64,000 nucleotides of DNA from positions 281,292,715-281,356,714 of the forward strand of contig NC_061510.1 in the NCBI RefSeq assembly GCF_022539505.1, given 5' to 3'. This document shows, in pieces, positions 56,101 through 64,000 of this stretch (positions are counted from its first letter, which is position 1; each line of letters begins with the position of its first letter). Under the pieces are notes generated by a model. It searched no databases. It was not told where the DNA came from and saw only the letters and a program-made list of their open reading frames with translations. The position numbers were made by a program, and so were the translations under genes. Origin of the DNA: Lolium rigidum. Taxonomy: Eukaryota > Streptophyta > Magnoliopsida > Poales > Poaceae.

Positions 56101-58780
56101 TACAACCTTTGCAGAAAGAGGATTTGCAGTACGGGGAGGCTGACATTGGGGACCCATGAGCCAGCAGCGTCGTCAACGTTTTAAAGGCGGCAGGAGATCG
56201 AAACAAAAAAATAAGCCAAAAATCAGTTGGTAAACAAAATCCAAGAAATGAAACATTTACCTTTCTGAGAGGATGACATGCGGGACCCATGAGGCAGCAG
56301 CATCCTCAACTATTCCAAGGCGGCAGGGGATCAAAATAAAAAAAGGAAATAGCCAGAAATTAATTAGGGTCAAAAATAAATCTATCAAAGGAAACCTTTA
56401 TTGTTCATAGAGGATGACATGTGGGACCGACCTGCCAGCTGCGTCGTCATCGTTTCAAAGGGGGCAGGGGATCAAAAGAAAAAGGCAAATAGCCGGAAAT
56501 TAGGGGTAAAAAATAAATCCAACAAAGGAAACTTTTATTGTTCATAGAGGATGACATGCGGGACCCATGAGCCAGCAGCTTCCTCAACGTTTCAAAGTCG
56601 GCATGAGATTGAAAGAAAAAGGCAAGTGACCAAATATCAGGAGCCAAAAATAATCCAAGAAAAGAAATTTTATTGTACATAGAGGATGACATGCGGGTCC
56701 CATTTTGCAGCGAGCGGTCTCAACGTTTCCAAGGCGGCACAGGACCAAAAGAAAAATGAAGTAGCCGTAAATCGGGGGTGAAAAAAATCCAAGAAAAGAA
56801 AGATTTCAATTGGGCTGCATCCGGACATCCGGGCCTTCGAACTATCCCGCTGGGCCTTTTGACTCGTACAATTTCAGCCCACTCCAAAACAGGAAAGTTC
56901 GGATTTTTCTAAAAAAACAGGAAAGTCCTATGCTTCGCAAAAACACAAAACAAGGAGATTCAACATATAAGTTTGTTTATGTAAAAATAAAGATTTAATT
57001 TATCCGTTTGCAATAGCTCAGAGCGAAATACAATGTTTATTGTCTGCAAAATAATCAAGATATCACATGTTTCTTGTACGAGGAGGCTGACATCGGGGAC
57101 CCATGAGCCAACAGCGTCGTCAACGTTTTAAAGGCGGCAGGGGATGGAAAGAAAAAATAAACCAAAAATCTGTTGGTAAAAAATCCAAGAAAAGAAACAT
57201 TTTCGTTCTGAGAGGATGACATGCGGGACCCATGAGGCAGCAGCAGCATCCTCGGCGTTTATTGTTCATAGAGGTTGACATGTGGGACCCGTGAGCCAGC
57301 AGCGTCCTCAACGTTTTAAAGGCTGCAGGAGATCGAAAGAAAAAATAAGCCAAAAATCGTTTGGTCAACAAAATCCAAGAAAAGAAACATTTACCGTTCT
57401 GAGAGGATGACATGCGGGACCCATGAGGCAGCAGCATCCTCAACGATTCCAAGGCGGCAGGGATCAAAAGAAAAAAAGGAAATATCCATAAATTAATTAG
57501 GGGTTCAAAATAAATCCATCAAAGGAAACTTTTATTGTTCATAGAGGATGACATGTGGGACCGACCTGCCAACAGCGTCCTCATCGTTTTATAGGGGGCA
57601 GGAGATCAAAAGAAAAAGGCAAATAGCCAGAAATTAGGGGTCAAAAATAACTCCAAGAAAGAAAACTTTTATTGTTCGTAGAGGATGACATGCGGGACCC
57701 ATGAGCCAGCAGCTTACTCAACGTTTCAAAGGCGGCATGAGATCGAAAGAAAAAGGCAAGTGACAAAATATCAGGAGCCAAAGATAATCCAAGAAAAGAA
57801 ACTTTATTGTACATAGAGGATGACATGCGGGTCCCATTTAGCGAGCAGCGGTCTCAACGTTTCAAATGCGGCTTGAGATCAAAAGAAAAAGAAAGTTGAT
57901 TGTACATAGAGGATGACATGCGGGTCCCATGAGTCAGCAGCTTACTCAACGTTTCCAAGGCGGCAGGGGATCAAAAGAAAAAGGAAATAGCCAAAAATCG
58001 GAGGGTGAAAAAAATCCAAGAAAATAAACTTTTATAGCACATAGAGGATGACATGCGGGTCCCATGAGCCAGCAGGTTCCTCAACGTTTCAAACGTGGCA
58101 TGAGATCGAAAGAAAAAGGCAAGTGACCAAATATCAGGATCCAAAAATAATTCAAGAAAAGAAACTTGATTGTACATAGAGGATGACATGCGGGTCCCAT
58201 TTAGCAGCAGCGGTTACTCAACGTTTCGAAGATGCGGCTATGGAGATCAAGAAAGAAAAAGACAAAGTATGACTCGATAACATCAGAGGATGACATGAAA
58301 AGGAAGTCCATATGATTCAAACTGAAAGCTTTTATAGTACATAGAGGATGACATGCGGGTCCCATTAGCAAGAAGGTCTCAACGTTTGAAAGTGGCCAAG
58401 AGATCGAAAGAAAAAGGCAAGTGACCAAATATGAGGTGCCAAAAATAATCCAAGAAAAGAAAGTTTTATAGTACATAGAGGATGACATGCGGGTCCCATT
58501 TAGCAGCAGCGGTATCACCGTTTGAGAGGCGGTAGGGGATCGAAAGAAAAAGGCAAGTGACCAAATTTGAGGTGCCAAAAAAACTCCAAGAAAAGAAAGT
58601 TGATTGCTCATAGAGGATGACATGCGGGTCCCAATTAGCAGCAGCGGTCTCAACGTTTCCAAGGCGGCAAGGGATCAAAAGAAAAAGGAAGTAGCCAGAA
58701 ATCAGGGGGTCAAAAAAATCCAAGAATAGAAAGAATTTTGGTTCATAGAGGATGACATGCGGGACCCATGATCCTGCATC
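56100..58780 (+). repeat. Subterminal tandem array, about 20 copies of a 135-bp unit
   Basis: The word GAGGATGACATGCGGG(A/T)CCCA recurs at about 56269, 56411 (variant), 56547, 56682, 57212, 57403, 57543, 57681, 57817, 57908, 58047, 58182, 58343, 58479, 58614 and 58748, with variants at 56143, 57083, 57271 and 58283. Units continue with CTCAACGTTTCAAAGGCGGC, GATCGAAAGAAAAAGGCAA and AATCCAAGAAAAGAAA. A unique stretch (56800-57060) interrupts it. Such arrays beside a terminus are typical of CACTA elements and may be transposase binding sites. Confidence 0.85.
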
Positions 58781-59083
58781 GTAAACGGCTCGATCGGAGA
58801 GCGTTGAACGAGATGGCGCGATCGAGAAAAAAAACAATGCCGGAGAGGCTGCCATCGGGGCCCTACATCCCTCGGCGGTGCGGATTTGCGTTGACTCGGC
58901 CGGCGAACCCGAGAATTCGAGATGCACCACGTCCCGGGACACGATACGCGACGTTTTGGCCGTTTTCGTCGGGCTAGGTGGTCTCAAAAACGAGAAAAAA
59001 ACGTTTTGACATGCACAACGGAGAGACCAAAAATCGTCGGCCATGGTGCACCAGCAACCACGGCGCGACTTCAACTTCTTCGG

Positions 59084-59105
59084 CCATGGCAATTTTTTTG
59101 TAGTG
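59084..59105 (+). repeat. 3' terminal inverted repeat of C1
   Basis: GGCCATGGCAATTTTTTTGTAGTG ends at 59105. Its reverse complement begins CACTACAAAAAAATTGCC, the hallmark CACTA start. The sequence to the right (ACTTGATGG) belongs to element T3. Confidence 0.7.
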
Positions 59106-59224
59106 ACTTGATGGTATGTTGCCATATGTTCATCTTCGGGTTCGGTGACACTGTCGTAACGATCGGCGAAGACCTCCCAAATAGAGGTAGATTTGTTGAT
59201 GAAGTTGCAGATGTCGACGGTTTC

Positions 59225-59611
59225 CTAGTCGCTGTCCAGAGCAGAATCCATGAACGACCCGAAAGACAACCCGCCGAACAGATTGGTGAGATCTCCGTCG
59301 GCGGCGGGCTTGATGCTGCTTGTCGATGAAGTTTCGCCGTTGCTCGACTTGGTTGACGATGATGATCCCGAGAAATCAGGACCAACTGCTAACGGTCCCG
59401 AATGGATCGGTGCCGCTAAACGATGTGAACCTTCTCCCCCGACGCAAAAGTAGAAGCTCCCGAACTTCATCTCCATTGGCTCTTCCAAGTAGGTATATGC
59501 ATCCAAACGGGCGGGAGGGTGAGGAACAAAATCAATGAGACCAGTTTTGATCTGTTTACCTCCATCCATCGCATTGATTTCCACCGAAGATATCGACGAT
59601 GTTGAACGTGC
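59225..59611 (-). CDS. Leader ORF of T3 (gag N-terminal region, partial)
   Basis: The ATG at 59611 (MARSTSSISSVEINAMDGGK) lies about 30 bases after the primer site on the minus strand. The 128-residue frame has YTYLEEPMEMKFGSFYF, a Ser-rich stretch and a stop after FMDSALDSD. In related grass elements this leader precedes gag proper. I see no gag core. It is cut off from its continuation by C1. Confidence 0.45.
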   Translation of the reverse strand, partial: ARSTSSISSVEINAMDGGKQIKTGLIDFVPHPPARLDAYTYLEEPMEMKFGSFYFCVGGEGSHRLAAPIHSGPLAVGPDFSGSSSSTKSSNGETSSTSSIKPAADGDLTNLFGGLSFGSFMDSALDSD

Positions 59612-59641
59612 CATTGAGATCAGATCCTTGTCGCCTCTAAT

Positions 59642-59659
59642 TTCCACAGACGACGCCAA
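59642..59659 (-). promoter_or_regulatory. Primer-binding site of T3
   Basis: On the minus strand TTGGCGTCGTCTGTGGAA follows the LTR end (TTGTCA) after one base. The TGG start fits a tRNA primer. The tRNA cannot be named with certainty. Confidence 0.55.
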
Positions 59660-59660
59660 T

Positions 59661-60047
59661 TGACAAGGTATTTAGTCAATGCCTACGAGTGGTAGACTAG
59701 GGTTTCGTGGAAAGTAGAGGGCAAGTAGATCTCAATGGTTTCAGCCGGAAAAGTACTCGACTGTTAAAAAAGCTAGGGTTGTGTTGACAATGAATTGATC
59801 CTTTCTTTCTCCCTCGACTCCCCCTTATATAGGAGGTGAAGCCGAGCTTTTCGTGATGTACAAGTTACAAACAACGAGAGACTCTTTGAGTTCGTCCCGT
59901 ATTGGTTACAAGTCTTTATTCCTAATACAACTCTATCTTCCATATCGACACCCTGCTTGGGCTTCCGGGCTTCGTATTCTTCGGATCATGGGCCTTCAGT
60001 AAACCCCGGTACCATCTTCGGGAGGCCCATTGGGGATTCCTATGTCA
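59661..60047 (-). repeat. 387-bp LTR of the T family, minus orientation
   Basis: On the minus strand it runs from TGACATAGGAATCCCCAATG to CCTTGTCA. It is the inverted relative of 8262-8648 with the same TATA region (plus strand CCCTTATATAGGAGG, about 59822-59836). Confidence 0.85.
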
Positions 60048-60717
60048 GCCACGGACATGTCCGTTGACATGTATATTTTTAACGGCATCATGTTGTGCAG
60101 GAAGGTTGGGCCGAGGTGCCTGATGTCATCAACGACATGGAGAAAGAAATGAACGTATATATCACGAATGCGGGGGGGAAGTAAATCTCGAGCTCGTATA
60201 GTATCACCACGATCTCATCCTGTAGCATCTTGAGTTGCCTCACGACTTGCTGGTGATAACATCGAAAAAGTGCAAAGGCCAAACAGCGTATCACAGCCGT
60301 GCTCATCCATTATCACTTGGATCTCAACGGGAACTATTTGCGTCATGAGCATGTGACTATCATGAGACTTCATCCCAGTGAACCTCTTCTTCGCTACATC
60401 TACATATCTGCTTATATTTCCCGGGTAACCGTGAGGAACTTTGATTCCTAGGAGGCACCTGAAAAACTGCTCGAGCTCCTCTGGACTCGTTGTGAAGCAG
60501 GCAGCGAGAAGCACAACCGCGTTCTTCTTATCCCTTTTGCGGAGATGTTGACTCCCTTCCGTCTGATCATCATCATCGTCACCACTATCGGGGGCTTGAA
60601 GATCTTTCCTGATGCTAAGACATTTCAGATCGTATCTTGCTTTCATTTCATCTTTGAACTTCTCCCAATTCCAAAGAGTGCCAACCAGAGTCTAACGTTC
60701 TTCGTAATGTGCATGAC
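60048..60717 (-). pseudogene. C2 TnpD-type CACTA transposase, C-terminal part (DUF4218-like)
   Basis: On the minus strand, 60646-60215 holds KRFTGMKSHDSHMLMTQIVP, the well-conserved MKSHDCHxxMTQ region of En/Spm TnpD proteins, preceded by an acidic linker (SGDDDDDQTEGSQ). 60306-60088 carries LQDEIVVILYELEIYFPPAF, matching the DUF4218-type segment. Frames change between these pieces. The upstream part continues beyond the solo LTR at 62112. T3 interrupts the gene at 60047. Catalysis is attributed to the upstream DDE-type core, which is damaged. Confidence 0.75.
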
Positions 60718-62111
60718 TGATGACCCACAAGTATAGGGGATCGCAACAGTCTTCGCGGGAAGTAAAACCCAATTTATTGATTCGGCACAAGGGGAGACAA
60801 AGAATACTTGAAAGCCTTAACAGCGGAGTTGTCAATTCAGTTGCACCTGGAAACAGACTTGCTCGCAAGAGTTTATCAGTAGTAACAGTTTTATAGCAGT
60901 AGCAGTAGTGAAATATCAGCAACAGAGTAACAAAGGCAGCAGTAGTGATTATAGTAAACAGTAGGATTAAAATACTCTAGGCACAGGAATGGATGACGGG
61001 CGTTGCATGGATGAGAGAAACTCATGTAACAATCAAAGCAAGGCATTTGCAGATAATAATAAAACGGTATCCAAGTACTAAGCAATCCATAGGCATGTGT
61101 TCCGTATATAGTCGTACGTGCTCGCAATGAGAAATTTGCACAACATCTTTTGTCCTACCAGTGGCAGCCGGGCCTCTAGGGAATCTACTGGAAATTAAGG
61201 TACTCCTTTTAATAGAGTACCGGAGCAAAGCATTAACACTCCGTGAACACATGTGATCCTCACATCACTGCCTTCCCCTCCGGTTGTCCCAATTTCGTCA
61301 CTTTGGGGCCTCGGGTTCCGGACAGCGACATGTGTATACAACTTGCAGGTAAGATCATAAAACAATGAATATCATCATGAAACAATAACATGTTCAGATC
61401 TGAGATCATGGCACTCGGGCCCTAGTGACAAGCATTAAGCATAACAAGTTGCAACAATATCATCAAAATACCAATTACGGACACTAGGCACTATGCCCTA
61501 ACAATCTTATGCTCTTACATGACCAATCTCATCCAATCCCTACCATCCCCTTCAGCCTACAGCGGGGGAATTACTCACACATGGATGGGGGAAACATTGC
61601 TGGTCGATGGAGAGGCGTCGGTGGTGATGATGGCGATGATCTCCTCCAATTCCCCGTCCCGGCGGAGTGCCAGAACGGAGTTTCTGGTCACGAGACGGAG
61701 TTTCGTGATGGTGGCGGCGTACTGGATGGTTTCTGGCGACTTCGACTTTTTCGTCTCGCGTTTTTAGATCGAAACCCTTAAGTAGTCCAGAGGGGGGCAT
61801 CAGAGGCCAGCCGAGGGGGCCACACGCTAGGGCGGCGCGCCCCCCCTCCAGGCCACGCCGGCCTGTTGTCTGGGGGGCTGGGCCTCCCCCAGGTCTGCCC
61901 TTCTGGCTCCGTGATTCTTCTGGAAAAATAAGCCCTTCGACATAAATTCCGGGGATTTTCCTGAAAGTTGAATTTCTGCACAAAAACGAGACACCAGAGC
62001 AATTCTGCTGAAAACAGCGTTAGTCCGTGTTAGTTGTATCCAAAATACACAAATTAGAGGCAAAACAATAGCAACAGTGTTCGAGAAAGTAGATACGTTT
62101 TGGACGTATCA
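60718..62111 (-). repeat. Solo LTR of the W family, minus orientation
   Basis: Bounded by TGATGACCCACAAGTATAGG and GTTTTGGACGTATCA, 1394 bases, flanked by ATGAC at 60713-60717 and 62112-62116. No internal sequence is present, as expected after LTR-LTR recombination. It corresponds to the W LTR (30281-31145 plus 39353-39884) in reverse. Confidence 0.92.
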
Positions 62112-64000
62112 ATGACATCGAGGCTATGGGGCATGTGGAGGACCTTCTAGTACAAGTCGTGGAAAATAGATATCGCTTTCCATACACCGAGCAGCGGCTC
62201 TGGCTTCGATCGCTTCTTTCCCGATGTTGGGCACTCCTTCCAATCTATCAGAAGCTTGTCGATTTCTGCGCCGCTCCTCGGGCGCGGGGCTCCATCGGGT
62301 TTATCTTTACCATTGAACAGATCACCACATTTTTTCCATGGGTGATCCAAGCGAAGCCACCTTCGAGCACTTGGGTACACAGTTTTCAAAAACCCGAGAT
62401 CCCTTGGTAGCTGGAGATGCGGGGTCTCGTCCATGCACTTCACACGACCGTAGAATCCGTGGCTGACCTGGGCAGATACATATGCGTAACTAGGATAGTC
62501 CGTGACCGTTGTGAGCAACGTGGCTCTTATATCAAAATAATCTATAGTGTAGGCGTCCCACGTACGAGGTGCTGTCTTCCACAACGTGTCTTTAATCCTC
62601 TTTCATCAGCCCGAGAAACAAATGCATGTCAACACCTGGTTGTGTTTGACCCCTGAATGAGAATACTCAGGCGTATGTACCTTTGCTTGGTGCACAACCA
62701 CGAGGGTAGGTTGTAAGGCCATACAAACACAGGCCGTGTGCTATGCGTGCTACTCGAGTTGGCGAACGGATTGAGTCCATCGGTTCTCATACCCAGCCTA
62801 ACGTTCATTGTGTCGCCACCTAACCTCGGGAAGGCGAAGTCCAATGCTTCCACTGGCCAGCGTCTGAACGGTGTGTCATGATATAGCCCTTCTCCGGATC
62901 TTCTCCGGGCTCCTTCTTTTCCGCGTGCCATTGCATGAGCTTTGCTTTCTTAGGATCCACGAAATACCGCTGCAGACGGGGAGTGATAGGAAAGTACCAT
63001 ACCACTTTTCGAGGTACCTTCTTGTTCCCACTCTTGTACTGTCGGTGGCCGTACTCCGGACATGTGGTTCTGTATTTGTAACTCAGCCCCGATAAATTGC
63101 TCAATCATTGATGCATGCATGGTATTTTTTGTGCGGTAGGTCAAGATGGCACACGAATTTCTTGGCTTCCTCGACACTACTTGGAAATGTGTTCCCCTCG
63201 GGAAGACAATCGTGCTAGAACTTTAAGTTCTTGTTGAAGCTCACGTCGGTCCATTTGTTTTGCGTCTTTATCAGCAAAGCATCAAGCGTTACTTCCAAAA
63301 GTGTATCCTGGGGCCGGCACCCAGGAAACAACGGAGTCATCCCGTCTTTCACCATTTGTGCCAGCTTAGCTTTCTCTCTGGCTGCAGCCTGTCGTTGCAC
63401 ATCTCCTAGAGGAGCAGATCCTCAACATGAGTCCTGCAAGGACGAAATTAGCGGAGTCTCCGTGTTCGCTCCATCATCATAATGATCTTCTCCGTCGGCA
63501 TCTCATTCTTCATGATGATCTTATCCGCTTACATCTCCTTTTTCATGATGATCTTCTCCGCCGATATGTCCTTCGTCATCTCGCTCGCCCTAGTCTTCAT
63601 GCACACCATTTGCTGCCAACGCCTGGTTGTCAGCATGAAACCACGCCTAAGCAGGTGCTCCTCCAATTGTCCGAAATCAGGGTTGATCCAGCGCACGAGT
63701 TTGTATGATCGACATATACATTTTATCTGACGCATGTTGCACCGAATCATGTCAGCATTTGCATCTTTCTTGTATCTAGTGATTCGAGCGAAACTCATCG
63801 TGAGAACCATGGTTGTCTGCGCATGGTATACTTAGAGCAGAAAATGAGAACCGCAACATGCACACACATGCATGGTCACCGGAAAAATTCGACATGACCT
63901 CTCCTAAAAGTAAGACATATAAGTGTGCAAAAATTTGCCGAAACAAAAATGAATTAACATTTCGGCAAACATCCATGCACCACGCCGACACAAAGCAACA
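62112..64000 (-). pseudogene. C2 TnpD-type CACTA transposase, N-terminal and Transposase_21-like part
   Basis: Minus-strand fragments in gene order: 63810-63529 (LEEHLLRRGFMLTTRRW, a decayed transposase-associated domain), 63400-63215 (LLIKTQNKWTDVSFNKNLKF, then a stop), 63104-62820 (KKVPRKVVWYFPITPRLQRY), 62931-62629 (MRTDGLNPFANSSSTHST, VFVWPYNLPSWLC) and 62584-62147 (TVTDYPSYAY, GFYGRVKC). These are the Transposase_21 hallmarks of En/Spm TnpD, broken by many frameshifts and stops. The gene would have catalysed transposition of its own and related CACTA elements. It extends past the window's right edge upstream and is interrupted by the solo LTR at 62111. Confidence 0.8.

Larger units (their letters stand above)
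48060..59105 (+). mobile_element. Element C1: CACTA-type DNA transposon, 5' end missing
   Basis: The 3' end at 59105 reads ATTTTTTTGTAGTG, the reverse complement of a CACTACAAAAAAAT terminus. It is preceded by about 2.7 kb of subterminal-type tandem repeats (56100-58780). Inside are a transposase-associated domain (49066-49339) and a multi-exon gene (51443-55703). I found no matching CACTACAAAAA terminus on the left, so that end is lost or lies beyond the telomere-like array. The right flank is element T3, with ACT as the putative 3-bp target site. The left limit given is only where the array sequence fades. Confidence 0.6.
59106..60047 (-). mobile_element. Element T3: 5' LTR and leader of a T-family retrotransposon, minus orientation
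   Basis: The LTR occupies 59661-60047 (387 bases, the same length as 8262-8648). Reading leftwards it is followed by a primer site (59659-59642) and a short ORF to 59225. The rest is cut off at 59105 by the CACTA end. The LTR's outer side adjoins the TnpD pseudogene C2, into which T3 was inserted. Confidence 0.75.

Noticed and set aside
56100..58780. CRISPR-like array of regular repeats
   Set aside because: The repeats are 135-bp imperfect tandem units without unique spacers, in a eukaryotic transposon end.
58466..59125. 219-residue ORF on the minus strand
   Set aside because: It runs through the 135-bp tandem repeats and the CACTA terminus. The repeated peptide (GTRMSSSM or HVILY types) only mirrors the DNA repeat.

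Overview
This window is a repeat-rich block of a grass nuclear genome, most likely a Triticeae or other Pooideae species such as a wheat, rye or barley relative. The evidence is stacks of non-autonomous LTR retrotransposons with TGATACGTC-type LTRs and tRNA-Asp-type primer sites, Stowaway-like MITEs, an Au-like SINE tail, a plant LINE and CACTA DNA transposons. Family names such as Sabrina, WHAM or Fatima come to mind for the TGATACG elements, but that is memory and was not searched. I see no convincing ordinary host gene and no rRNA or tRNA gene. Coordinates below define working labels (A, T, G, W, D, C).

Region 1 to 25.5 kb. The window opens inside element A1 (Athila-like, no pol), whose 3' LTR ends at 4534. 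Next come pieces of Tat-like elements (T1 4535-8648, T2 8649-10774), which carry a spliced ORF antisense to the element. A chain of A-family elements follows (A2/A3, 10775-25016, LTR-internal-LTR-internal). Its first LTR was split by element G (12054-19133), a 7.1 kb non-autonomous element with a broken gag, an antisense acidic ORF and a perfect 5-bp target duplication (AATAC). The chain ends in a junction patched with templated filler DNA (about 24983-25153), followed by another antisense-ORF fragment.

Region 25.5 to 41 kb. A minus-strand LINE (25631-26081 plus 39885-40720) was split by element W (26082-39884, TSD AGCAT). W's own 3' LTR was split by element D (31146-39347, TSD GTGTT), an Athila-like element with a broken gag-type ORF and a CCHC knuckle. 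The LINE's upstream end was cut by a truncated LTR fragment (40721 to about 41071).

Region 41 to 48 kb is a tandem array of about 12 units. Each unit joins degenerate telomere-type DNA (CCCTAAA, CCCTAA and variants, all in one orientation) to a conserved non-telomeric AT-rich core. Two of the units share the same internal deletion.

Region 48 to 64 kb. A 5'-incomplete CACTA-type transposon C1 (about 48060-59105) holds a transposase-associated-domain relic and a multi-exon gene. That gene has a four-fold repeated exon, a Cys motif, two B3-like domains and a 19-residue Pro/Ala repeat. About 20 copies of a roughly 135-bp repeat follow, then a terminal GTAGTG. C1 lies in a minus-strand Tat-like element (T3, LTR 59661-60047). 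T3 lies in a second, minus-strand CACTA TnpD pseudogene (C2), which was also hit by a 1394-bp solo LTR of the W type (TSD ATGAC).

The relative order of events can be read from the nesting: C2 before T3 before C1, C2 before the solo LTR, LINE before W before D, and A2/A3 before G. Homologous copies differ repeatedly at CAG/CTG versus CG/CTCG, which looks like a sequencing or consensus artefact and may explain some apparent frameshifts.
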